The notes under the pieces were generated by a model. That model did no database searches, was not told where the DNA came from, and saw only the letters and a program-made list of their open reading frames with translations. From NCBI GenBank assembly GCA_023105745.1, contig JALGQZ010000009.1, forward strand, positions 31,536,107 to 31,600,106: DNA of 64,000 bases, given 5' to 3'. Positions 10,824 through 20,258 of the stretch are shown piece by piece. Both the position numbers and the translations under genes were made by a program. The stretch comes from Austropuccinia psidii (taxonomy: Eukaryota; Basidiomycota; Pucciniomycetes; Pucciniales; Sphaerophragmiaceae). Numbering within the stretch: the stretch's first letter is position 1; the number at the start of each line of letters is the position of its first letter.

Positions 10824-11963
10824 TTATCTGCTTAGTCCATCTGCATTCTTATGAATATTCCCATCCTTATGAACAATAATCATATTGCCTCTGTATTCTT
10901 GTATGGCTATTTGCCATCTGAGCATATGTCTGTTGGGTGTTTTCATGTTTAAAAGTGATTTGACAGCTGTACAATCTGTAATCACCTCAAAAACGCATCC
11001 CTCTAAGAAGTAGTTCAATTTCTCCAAGGCCCACACAAGACATAGACATTCCATCTGACTTGCTCCATATCTGGCTTCAGTTGGTTTGATTTGCCTGGAT
11101 ATGAAACATATGGGTCCTTCTACAGGTTTATCATTTATGATCTGAACTTGGTGAAGTGCAGCACCTAGTCCATCCCCTGATGCATTAATATACAGTGTAA
11201 AAGGCAATTTAAAGTCTGGAATCAGTAAGAGTGGAGCAGTGGTCAATGCTTCTCTTAGAGACTCAAAAGCTTTGACTCTGTCAACAGTCATTTCAAATAC
11301 TGTGTCTTTGTCACACAATTTATAAAGTGATCTTGCTATTGATGCAAAATCTTCAATGTGTTGCCTGTAATATCCTGCAAAACCTAATAATGACTGAATT
11401 TCCTTCTTGTTCTGAGGCATGGGTTTTAGCAATACTGTTGCAACTTTGTTTTTGTCAATTCCAAGGGATAAACCAGATACAACATGTCCTAGTGCCTTAA
11501 GTTCTTTAAATCCAAAATGGCAATTCTTCAAGGAGATTTTCATGTTGACTGATTGAATTTTTGTCAAAACTCTGGACAATATGTACATGTGCTCTTCCCA
11601 AGTCTTGGAACAGACAATAATGTCATCAGTGTAAATGATTAACCATCCCTCTGAGAGTTCTTCAGGGAAGATTTCATTCATCATTCTCTGGAAGTGTGAA
11701 GGTGCATTTTTGATACCAAAGGGCATCCTAAAGTATTCATACACTCCACAATGAACAATAATTCTAAAGTATTTTCTTGCTCTTGGTGTCACCACATTTT
11801 GATGGAATCCTTTAAGGGCATCCAGAGTGGTTATATACACTGCTTGAGATATTGGAGTAAGGGCAATTTGGCTTTTTGGTATTGGGTATTTGTTTGGAAC
11901 AGTGTAAGTTGTCAGAGCTCTAAAGTCCCCAACCATTGTGGATTTTCCATTATGCCATGCCAC
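10824..11963 (-). pseudogene. reverse transcriptase and RNase H, element A
   Basis: The 379-codon frame starts inside the RT fingers ([19 protein letters not shown]) and includes [24 protein letters not shown], the catalytic YTDD at residues 111-114 (YIDD in B and E), the [10 protein letters not shown] connection and RNase H. The first RNase H Asp is replaced: [11 protein letters not shown] here, against LYVDSSG in B and LYIDASG in [17 protein letters not shown] and NADGLSR keep the other acidic positions. Loss of the first Asp should inactivate RNase H. Confidence 0.85.
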
Positions 11964-12583
11964 TATGACTGGTGTAGGTATTTCTACTTCTTCATTGTGG
12001 CCTACCTTTCTTATTAAACCAAGGTCCAGAAGTTCTTTGATTCAAATTTCTAGAGCTTCTCTTGATTTTGGACTTGCTGGATATGCAGGTCTTCTTAAGA
12101 GTGGTGGATCAGGTCTCTCAATGTTAAGGATGATGTCAACTTCATGACCAATAATTGCTCCTAGAGGTTCTTTGTCTGAAGCAAATGCTCCTCTGTGGTC
12201 ATACAAAAGGGAAGAAAGTTCATTTTCCTGTTTATCAGTCAGATAAAGGCTTATTTCAGCCTCATTTAACTGTTCAGACTTGAATTTCTCTAGCTCTAAG
12301 TTGACTGGTGATACTTTGTTTACTGTAATTTGTCTTTTAAATGGTAAAAAGGCAAATTTTTGGCGCTTATTATCCCCAATTGGAAATTATCTGTCTTTCT
12401 TATTCTGTAAATCTATCCCATACATGATTAAATAGTCATTTCCCAATATGAAATGGGTACTAGAGCAATTTTCCATAACAAGAAATTCAACTGTGATTCT
12501 TAAATTCCCATTTATGTGTGGGAATATGACATTGGTCTCAAAGATTCCTAATGCTTTCATTGGGTTACTTGCACTGTGGAATT
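11964..12583 (-). pseudogene. protease C-terminal half and RT N-terminus, element A (broken)
   Basis: By homology with B (48420-48900), this interval holds the end of the protease domain (FILGNDYLIMYGIDL-type segment) and the RT N-terminus with the [20 protein letters not shown] motif. Here it is split among frames by several small indels, and no long frame remains. Confidence 0.55.
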
Positions 12584-13147
12584 TTATACCTTCAATTGGT
12601 AAAAATTGTTCCTCGAAATTTGGTACACAATTTCAAGAAAAGATTTTCCAACAAAAGAGCTGAAGGCTCCTGGGTCAAGCAAGAGTTTGGTGGGCTGGTT
12701 GTCAATCACCACTTCTGTTATACAGGAGTTACCAGCCGTATAACCTTTCCCTCTGTTTGGTTTTGTTTTCATAAGTTGTGCATCTTGAACTTTTGATAAA
12801 TCAAGTTGACCATTGCTCAATTGTGGTAAGTGGGAATAAGATTTGATGATGTCAAAAGTGGCATTAATATTTTCTATATCTTTTGAAGATTCAGAAAATA
12901 TGGATGACTTATGATCTGAATTGTGTTCAATTATGTCTTCTTTTTCAACATCTGGTTCCTTTTCAATGTCAATTTCATTGATTTTCCCCCTTTTTGGACA
13001 TGTATTGGCTAAATGGGTGGTGTTTTGGCAAATATGGCATTTTCTGACTGTATCTGCAGATTTATACTTAATATGACTAGAATTTTCTTTGGGGTTTTGG
13101 TACACAGAATCTTTCCAAGGTGTATTGAACCTTGTTTTGAGATTCAC
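12584..13147 (-). pseudogene. Gag zinc knuckle and aspartic protease N-half, element A
   Basis: A CX2CX4HX4C nucleocapsid knuckle (CHICQNTTHLANTC) spans residues 37-50 and would bind element RNA. An acidic linker follows, then the protease flap region GYTAGNSCITEVVID and the active-site loop LLLDPGAFSS. The expected Asp-Thr/Ser-Gly triplet is Asp-Pro-Gly here, as also in B and D. The frame differs from that of the capsid at 13186-14007, either a frameshift mutation or a programmed shift. Confidence 0.8.
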
Positions 13148-13185
13148 CCTACTAGAACAAATTTTGGTTCTGGTGGTTACTTCTT

Positions 13186-14007
13186 CTAGTATATTGATAA
13201 TATCCTCTGCTGAAGATTGTACAGTAGTCCTGCTTTGATAGCATGCTCTAAGTCACCTCCACATTGTCTCAGAATCTTTCTATGGATCATAAATTCTGGC
13301 ATGTCTGGATATAATGCTGTTAATCTGTCTTTTTGTTGGAAAAACCATGGTAAAGCTTTGTCTTTATCAGAATTAAATTTGGCAGATTCAAAGGCTGTTT
13401 CAACTTCAAACCTCCAAGCATCATTTGCCCATTTGTTTCTGATTCGGGTTTTCCACCAAGTCCAACTCTGGTGTCCATGTACTTGTCTTATTTTGATGTA
13501 CCATCTGTGAGCTGATCTGGTAAACAAGGTGTTAAACCTGGCTGTTACCAATCTGTCTGGTAATTCAAAATCCTCTTTGATAATGTCAATACCTCTAATG
13601 AATTCCATATGGTCATATTCTCCTTCACCACTGAAGTGAGACCATTCTTTGAGTTTTGGAACTTCTTTCAAGAGTGCTTGGCCCATTGATGGTTCCAAGT
13701 CATGAAAAGGGGTGGATAATTCATTTTTTAATTGTGAATTATCAGGATCCAATACTTGTGGATCTGGAATTCTTGTGCCCTCATTTTGATTGAGAGGTGT
13801 AGACATTCTTGCTAAGGTGTTCAGGATTTGTTCAATGTCATTCATTTTACTGTTGCTACACCTTTGGGAATTTCTGTATTCATGTTGGAAGCTTTGTATT
13901 AAATCTATTACTTCAATTTTATAAATGTCTTCTTTATGTGTCAGTTCTTGCCATAACTTTGTCTGTCTTGTATTATCAGCAGTAACTTGATTCAATTTCA
14001 TTGACAA
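13186..14007 (-). pseudogene. Gag capsid region, element A
   Basis: The 273-codon frame is in the same frame as the gag N-terminus at 14146-15096. It has a coiled-coil-like start (MKLNQVTADNTRQTKLWQEL) and then the capsid domain, with LKEWSHFSGEGEYDHMEFIRG, HRWYIKIRQ, WTWWKTRI, KDKALPWFFQQKDRL and ILRQCGGDLEHAI. The Trp-rich blocks match the Ty3/gypsy capsid fold. The same region in E is at 58494-58868. Confidence 0.85.
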
Positions 14008-14145
14008 TTTTCATACTTCTTCTTGTGAAGCATCAAAACACTTTTTCAAGGCAATGGTATATGTCTTTACTTCAGTAAATGAATTTGAAATGTCATCAAG
14101 GACTTTCTTGTTATCTGTTTTGATAATACTTATGGCTTGTTTAAT

Positions 14146-15096
14146 TCATGTTTCAATTATTTCATCAATATTGAATTTAGAATATTTATCTGTTAATTCT
14201 TTAATAATGGCAGATTTTTCATTTATTTTATTGCCAGAAGAATTATCATTATTAGAAATTTTAATTGTTGTTAAAACTTTTCCAAAACACATAAGTGTTT
14301 CATTAATGTGGCACAGACTCAGGTTTTTTGTTTTAATATTGTTACAAATGGTTTCATTTTTATCAGAAAGATGTTTTTTCACGTCATTTATAGAATCATA
14401 CAATTCTGGGATGGAATGAAATATATCAGAAATCATTTCTAGAATCTTAATCTGGCTTTCTCCTTCTTCTGCAATTCCATCATGGTTCTGGCCATCTGAA
14501 ATACGTTTTCCATGGCATCCTGCTGAATCTTTGGAATTCTGTATCCTTGGCTGTAAGGTTTTGGGGCTGGTGCCTTCCCTTTGCCCTTGTTTGGAACTTG
14601 TGGCTGTTTTTTGACGTTGGAATTGCTGGTGCTGGCCACTGGGGCTGTTTTTGGCATTGGTTTGGGTGGTGGAGGGTTGTTTTTCCTCCATTCTAGTGTC
14701 AACAGCATCATGTTTTTCTTCTCCATCAATGGATGCCATCCATTGAGCAATTTGCAAGTGTTGGGATGGCCCAGGAATTTGATCACAGTTAGGTAAGAAT
14801 TCGTGAAATTCTTCCACAGGTCTGCAAGGATCTGGTACTCCTTGAATTGAAGTGCATTTTTGTATGCACTGTGGCTGGCTTTGTATATGTCCACAGAGGC
14901 TTTTTGTGGCGGTGTCAGCTCTTTTTGAAGGTAAAATGGTATTATCAGCTTCAGAATGATCCATTTTAGTTGTTTGGAAGTCATCAACTGACCCTTTTCC
15001 TTCTGTACCTGATTGGCCTCTGCCATAACCACGTCTATTACCTTTCTGGGAGCTGCTTGAGGGGTTATAGCTGGCTCCTGACCTGGTTGAAGGCAT
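14146..15096 (-). CDS. Gag N-terminal frame f2, element A
   Basis: A true ATG at 15094-15096 opens MPSTRSGASYNPSSSSQKG, the head seen in many fungal gypsy Gags. The frame stays open for 316 codons. The last hundred or so look like real coiled-coil Gag (ISDIFHSIPELYDSINDVKK, ELTDKYSKFNIDEII), and after a TGA the frame leads into the capsid. The middle, at about 14439-15030, overlaps a second open frame (f1) that is better conserved between families. The f2 middle is rich in Ser, Gln, Lys and Pro and may be partly a shadow. Both frames are open over 594 bp in A and also in B. Confidence 0.7.
   Translation of the reverse strand: MPSTRSGASYNPSSSSQKGNRRGYGRGQSGTEGKGSVDDFQTTKMDHSEADNTILPSKRADTATKSLCGHIQSQPQCIQKCTSIQGVPDPCRPVEEFHEFLPNCDQIPGPSQHLQIAQWMASIDGEEKHDAVDTRMEEKQPSTTQTNAKNSPSGQHQQFQRQKTATSSKQGQREGTSPKTLQPRIQNSKDSAGCHGKRISDGQNHDGIAEEGESQIKILEMISDIFHSIPELYDSINDVKKHLSDKNETICNNIKTKNLSLCHINETLMCFGKVLTTIKISNNDNSSGNKINEKSAIIKELTDKYSKFNIDEIIET
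14439..15026 (-). CDS. overlapping Gag frame f1, element A
   Basis: The first ATG is at 15024-15026 (MAEANQVQKEKG). The frame is offset +1 from f2 and runs about 195 codons. It contains LWKNFTNSYLTVIKFLGH, KLLNGWHPLMEKKNMM, a Pro/Lys-rich linker, and GYRIPKIQQDAMENVF followed by QMARTMMELQKKE. The same blocks occur in frame f1 of E (MNSYLHIKSFLG, LLGGWSPL, GYRIPKLQPSAVGRVFNM), a diverged element, so I take f1 as truly coding. Expression needs internal initiation, alternative splicing, or a frameshift from the TRSG head. Function unknown; its position suggests a Gag-associated product. Confidence 0.65.
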   Translation of the reverse strand: MAEANQVQKEKGQLMTSKQLKWIILKLIIPFYLQKELTPPQKASVDIYKASHSAYKNALQFKEYQILADLWKNFTNSYLTVIKFLGHPNTCKLLNGWHPLMEKKNMMLLTLEWRKNNPPPPKPMPKTAPVASTSNSNVKKQPQVPNKGKGKAPAPKPYSQGYRIPKIQQDAMENVFQMARTMMELQKKEKARLRF

Positions 15097-15114
15097 AATT
15101 ATGGTTAAAAAGCC

Positions 15115-15333
15115 TTAAAATAGTATTTTTACATCAGAAAACTTACTATTGGCCATATTCTTAGCTTTCTGAAGGGTATTACTTATGTCCAAGTTAGCCA
15201 ACTCAGAAGATATTGGTTCAGGTTGGTTATTTTGAGTCACAATAACAGTACTATTATGATCTGAATTAATAGTACTGGCAGGAATAATGCTGGTGACTGT
15301 TGAGGCTGTTTCAATGTTTTCTTGTCTTACCAT
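15115..15333 (-). CDS. small ORF upstream of gag (ORF0), element A
   Basis: About 73 codons, starting at an ATG (15331-15333) as MVRQENIETASTVTSI and ending near SKFSDVKILF. It lies between the primer-binding site and gag. It shares the frame of gag f2 and is separated from it by a TAA and six codons. The same peptide is kept in B (45664-45915) and D (55344-55559), also in frame with gag. The ATG is GTG in B and GTC in D, and the sequence before the ORF ends in AG in B and D, so the ORF may be a spliced exon. Near its 3' end A has GTAAGT. Confidence 0.5.
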   Translation of the reverse strand: MVRQENIETASTVTSIIPASTINSDHNSTVIVTQNNQPEPISSELANLDISNTLQKAKNMANSKFSDVKILF

Positions 15334-15550
15334 GTTGTCAGACAATAAAATTAATGAAAAATTAAATTAATTAAGTAAAAAAAAGGATATTTCAAAAAAG
15401 AAATAAAAATATAAGCCTCACTTATAATATGAAAAAGAATTAATTTTTATGGATTTTTTTGAATTATAAGTATTTTTAATATGTTTTTAAATTTTTCAAT
15501 ATAGGAAACAAGATTTAAAAAGAGTAAAAAAAATATGTCACAGGTAAAAT

Positions 15551-15568
15551 ATCATGGCTGGGCCCCCA
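15551..15568 (-). promoter_or_regulatory. primer-binding site of element A
   Basis: Two bases inside the 5' LTR the minus strand reads TGGGGGCCCAGCCATGAT. TGG pairs with the CCA end of a tRNA. I cannot name the tRNA. Confidence 0.65.
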
Positions 15569-15570
15569 AA

Positions 15571-17405
15571 TGTAAGGTGTGGATATGAAACTTTGATTAA
15601 AAATCAAGTACTTTTCCTGTCCTCAAGATTTGTATAAGGTAAAAATCAATTAAAAATAGTAAAGGATATTATTTTTAAGAGAAAACACGCCAAATTTATT
15701 TTTTATAACTTTGTTAGTATAAAACAATAATATTATAAAGATTTGTTGTTTTACCAACAATAAAAAATTATCCAAAAATACTCTACAAGAGATATTTAAG
15801 GCTACAAAAGAAATTTCTTCAAGAGTGATTTCAATTGGAATTAATTGAGCAAAGAACTGCAAGCAATTAATTAAAGAACAAAGTATTTAAAAAATGATAT
15901 TAAAGAGAAAACACGCCCAAAAGTGACCAGAGTGAATTTGGAAACAAAGTGACAACGTTTACAGTGATGAAAGATGCTTTAATTCACTTTTGGGGTGGTT
16001 CAGGGGTAAGAATGATTATAAGAGTTACAAACAATGATTATAATGATTTCTTCATGTGGTTAAAAGGTTTAAAATGATTTAATAAAGGTGGTTGGAATCT
16101 CTTATTGATTGGTTTAACAATGCTTAAACTAATTATAAAAGGAAAAGATTCTAACATGAAGAGAAAAGTGGGGCAAAGAAGACATTCTTTTATAGCCATC
16201 AATTCTCTTACTCCAAAAAAAAAATTACTCTTGTCAGTCGTGAAAGAAAGTCTGAAAACAGAAAAGCCAATTATGGCATCATTGAACCCTGGTTTAGATC
16301 AAAAAGGGCTGGTTTAAGCCATTTTTAGCCATTTATAGCCATTTTAGACCCTTAAATCAACCATTACTATAGCAATACCTGGCCTAGAGGCTTCAAAACA
16401 CGTCAGAATGTGTGTAAGACACGTAGAAACAAGTTAAAACTGTTTCTACTAGGATTGTTTTATCTTAAGGGTAGTTTTGCCCTCTTGGCAACAGCTAAAA
16501 TTACCCCAGTTGGTATCAAAACCTCATCATCAATTGAGTCCACAGACCCTGTAACTCAATTCCAGGCCAAAAGTGATGAACTTTTGCGTGAATTTTGACA
16601 TCCCACACCTGTCAGCAGGGATTTTGGGGGTCTAGCTCCCCCTTAGAGCTGGAGTTCCTTTTCCCCCCCAAATTTAATCTTTCCAATTTATTTTTCCTTT
16701 AATTCCTCATCATGTATTATACTTCTAATTTACATATGTAATTAAATTCAATTGTACAGTACAATACAGTAATAATTGACACCTCATATGTAAATCAAAG
16801 TTCACTTATGTAATACACGTGCACATTTTGACATTTCAATTGAATTCAATTGAAAATACTTCAATTCCTCATAACTTCTAAACTAAACACAACACCTCAA
16901 TTTTAACACAAAAATTGATGGTTAACACCACATGTGGTGTGAATTAAATTAAGGTTTTGAGGACTTTCAACTCTTGTATTGAAAATACTAAAAACTTAAT
17001 TTAAGCTTATTTAGAGTTGAGTTACATGAATTTCACTGAGAGGTGACCCCACCTGATTTTCTATGAGGAATCCAATGGTGAAATAATTTTTATATGTTTA
17101 TTTATTGGATAAAAAGTTATAATAATTTTTATTTACCTTTTTTCCAAATTTATTTATTTTTTTACAATTTTGTTAAAAATTCATTTTTACTTAATTTTTT
17201 CAAGTATAAATGTAATTTAATAATTCCAAAATTTAATGTCATTTTAATTTTAAATTTTAATTAAATTTTTTATTTTGAATATAATTTTATATTTATATTT
17301 TAATTTTTATTTTAATAATATAAATAAATTTATTTTATTAATATTTATATGTTAATTTTGTATTTGTGGTCTTTTGGGTATATGAAATTACCTCTAAGGC
17401 TCACA
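15571..17405 (-). repeat. 5' LTR of element A
   Basis: 1835 bp with the same ends as the left copy. The TATA box (TATAAAAG, minus) is at 16187-16194. Downstream toward the primer-binding site is the AACACGCC-containing segment shared by all family LTRs. Confidence 0.92.
16187..16194 (-). promoter_or_regulatory. TATA box in 5' LTR of A
   Basis: TATAAAAG on the minus strand, in the conserved context GGCTATAAAAGAATGTC. It is probably the promoter of the genomic RNA, with the transcription start some 30 bp downstream. Confidence 0.6.
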
Positions 17406-17410
17406 ATGAA

Positions 17411-19914
17411 CACCTGTAGCATTCAAAATCAAATATTTCAGTATAATATATTATAAAACATAAGAAGAAAACATAAAAATAGAAACAGAAGCTCAAAGCC
17501 TTGCTTAGGGCTTTTATTATTTTGTTTTATTGTTTTTTCTTTAATCCAAAAAAAAACCATCAGTTTGAAACCTTGATGAGGGCTTTTTCTTTTATTTAAT
17601 TTATTGTTAAGCCCAGCAGTTTAATTTCTTGCTGGGACATGTATTGTTATTTGCAGCCCTGTCGCACATTAAAATAAAATATGTCAGTTTCATGTAATAC
17701 TAGGGAGAAAATGAAAAAGATTCCAGCAGCTTAATGCCTTGCTGAGGACATCATTTTTTTTGTTTCTATATTTTCCAAAGTCCTGTTGCAATTAAAGATA
17801 ATAAATGTCAGATAATTCATAAGTTAAAAAAGGAATAAAACAAAACATCAGTTTTAAGCCTTGATGAGGGTTTTTTTTTTATTTTCATTTTTTATTTTAA
17901 ATCCATTGAGGACATTCTCCTTGAATTTCTGCTCTTATTGTTTTATTCTTCAAGGCCCCCCCTTTTCTTTATATCCTAGAGTAAAAAAAATAGAAATTAA
18001 AATAAAAAACTTTTCAAAAAGGTAGGATAAAATTGGTCAGTAACAGAAATAAAGTAATCAGTTAAAAAAGATATAAGCAGTTTTAAGTTTTGCTGAGGAC
18101 TATTGTTTTTGAAAGTCCTCATTAATTAAAAAAAACCTGTAAACAAAATTCAATGCATTTATCCATAGAAAACAAAATAATGAGAACACAAGACATGAGC
18201 AGTTTAAAGCCTTTCCCAGGGCTTTTATTGTTTATAGCCCTGTAGCATAAGACAATTAATAAAAATAACTTAATTAAAATGATCCAACCCAGAAGTTTAA
18301 AGCCATGCTGAGGGCTCTTTACTTGGTATTTATTTCAAAAAACTTCTCCAAATCTTAATTTATAGTCTGTTTTGTATATTTGAAGCCCTGTATAATAATA
18401 TCAGTAAGCTCAATAATTAATAATTATAAATGAAATTGAGCAGTTGAATGCCTTGCTTAGGTCTTTTATTCTTAGAGCCCTGCTAAAGTAAAGAATTATT
18501 TTCAGTTAACTTAAACAAAAGAAGAAACCAGCAGTTTAGTGTCTTGCTGAGAACACTTTCTGTTATTTTTATCCATGTAACATAAAAAAGTTGATAATCT
18601 AAATTAAATAAATTAAATAAGCAAAACCAGCAGTTTAAAGCCATGCCAAGGGCTTTTCTATTTTTTGTTATTGGTAGCCCTTAAAAAAATAAAATAAGCA
18701 CAAAAATAAAGATATAGAAATTGAAAACCAGCATTTTATAGCTATACTGAGGGCTCTTGTTAATTTATTATTATTTTCAAAAACATAAATAAAAGAAGAT
18801 TCAACAGTTTAAAGTCATGTTGAGGACTCTTATCCCTTTTTTTCTTTTGAAAAAAAAACTCTTTTTGTCAGCGTGAGTGATTCAATTAATTATTTTTTTT
18901 TAGAAAATGAATTATTCAAAAGACAAAAAAACATTAGTAAAACTCAAATTTGATTAATAGCAAATAAAAGATAGACCGTTTAGAGTCATTTTTAGGACTT
19001 TTCTTTTTAAAAGCCCTTCTTATTCATGAAAAAATTGGCACATAAATATTTTTCAGTGAAATAAGAAAGCCCATAAAATAATAATCAAAAATATAAAAGT
19101 GAGCAGTTTAAAGCCATGCTCAGGGCTTATCTTGATACAATGTATTTTTTATTTTTTATATCTTTTATGTTTTTTTTATAATTTTTTTTTAATTTTTATT
19201 TATTTATTTTATTTCTTTGTTTTATTTATTTATTTCTTCTTTGTGAAAAAAATGTCATCAGCAATTTGAAAGATATTGAATAAAATAACAAATAAATAAG
19301 CAGATTATTTATATTTTTGAGTGGGCTGATTCCATCTCTATAGTCCTTGAAAAGCACTCTATTTTGCTTTAAACCACTTCGGGTGGTTTATTTTTTGATA
19401 TTTGGGTGTTTTAAACCCCTTACTTTATTAAAAAATTGAGTCGGTTGGGCTGTAGGAATTGTAAATTTTCTGGCTTAAAATCTTTGTCTCTCTCTGAGTG
19501 AATCAGTGATAAGCTGGTCAACTTGTTGCTTATTTTGCTAATTATTGCAATCACTCAGAGGCCAGGATTATTGTCTTAGATACTGCATACAGTGGGGCAC
19601 CAGCATTCTTCCAGAACTGTATTACAGAGGTTGATTGCTTTCCATTTGCTTGATGAGGTGTTAATGAAAGATTGTCTTGCTCATATTCCCCAGTTATTTT
19701 GTGATATAGTGTATTTTCTTGTAAAAGCAGCTGTCAGAAGTCTTTTATGAGGGGATTTGTTGAAGTTCTGGATCAATTCAAATTCTCAAGGGTCCTGGTA
19801 AGCTTCTGCAAGGTTTGAAATCCATAAACTATGTATGACTGCATGAAAATGAAATCTTGCACTTCTGATAACTTTTAGCAGAAAGGCCTCTTCCTCCAAT
19901 TACTTGTGTGCATG
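17411..19914. repeat. dispersed hairpin-motif array, right of element A
   Basis: No gene. At least 14 degenerate copies of the motif (best form TTTAAAGCCATGCTGAGG followed by GCT) lie near 17493, 17560, 17615, 17727, 17849, 18079, 18200, 18293, 18441, 18530, 18629, 18806, 18976 and 19105, at roughly 50-150 bp intervals in AT-rich spacers. AAAGCC pairs with GGCTTT across 8 bases, so each copy can form a short stem. Paired changes occur: GCTTAAAGCC with GGGCTT, and TAGTGTC with GAACAC. After 19.3 kb the motif fades into unrelated sequence up to the Tc1 element. Confidence 0.6.
19370..19390. other. stable hairpin followed by a T run
   Basis: TAAACCAC and GTGGTTTA form a perfect 8-bp stem around TTCGG, followed by six T. 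It looks like an intrinsic terminator, but in a fungal repeat region that reading has no support. Confidence 0.4.
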
Positions 19915-19916
19915 TA

Positions 19917-19942
19917 TAGTGCCCTTCCCAAAGTATGCGAAC
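19917..19942 (+). repeat. left terminal inverted repeat of the Tc1 element
   Basis: 26 bp, matching the right end at 19 positions. The first base is T where the right end has C. Confidence 0.75.
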
Positions 19943-20258
19943 GAGGGCAGGGCAGCTGTATGCTTGCTGCTGCTGCGCACGCGAGTTCCCGTGGACAGCT
20001 CTCATTTGTCAGAGGTCGCACTCCGGCTCCAAGCTTCAACTTCTTTTCTTTTATTTTTTTTAATATTTGTCTTATTCGTCATCTTAATGATGACAACAAC
20101 GACTATGCCTGCTTCATCTCACAACATAAAAGATGGACAGCACTCACCTGCTTGAAAACATCCAACGCTGAGGAGGACAATTGAGACATAAGCAGTCCCC
20201 TTTCTCAGATTAAAGACAAAATGAATTTATTTATATTTTTTTTCAATAACAGAACTTG

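Larger units (their letters stand above)
7327..17405 (-). mobile_element. complete Ty3/gypsy element A, 10.08 kb, minus strand
   Basis: Both LTRs are present (7327-9150 and 15571-17405), along with a primer-binding site, a polypurine tract and the order gag-protease-RT-RNase H-integrase on the minus strand. The pentamer ATGAA flanks both sides exactly (7322-7326 and 17406-17410), which proves the boundaries. It belongs to the same family as B and D. The two LTRs differ by several substitutions per hundred bases in the parts I compared, so it is not a recent insertion. The coding region has frameshifts and stops, so the copy is non-autonomous. Confidence 0.95.

Noticed and set aside
17411..19300. 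CRISPR-like regular repeats
   Set aside because: The units are degenerate, the spacing varies from about 50 to 150 bp, the spacers are AT-rich and not unique in type, and the DNA is clearly eukaryotic.
19370..19396. Bacterial intrinsic terminator
   Set aside because: The stem plus T run has the right shape, but there is no bacterial gene in the window. It is recorded only as a hairpin.
19906..20184. Plus-strand frames at the left end of the Tc1 element
   Set aside because: They cover the terminal repeat and leader upstream of the transposase ATG and match nothing. The transposase frame itself starts at 20259.
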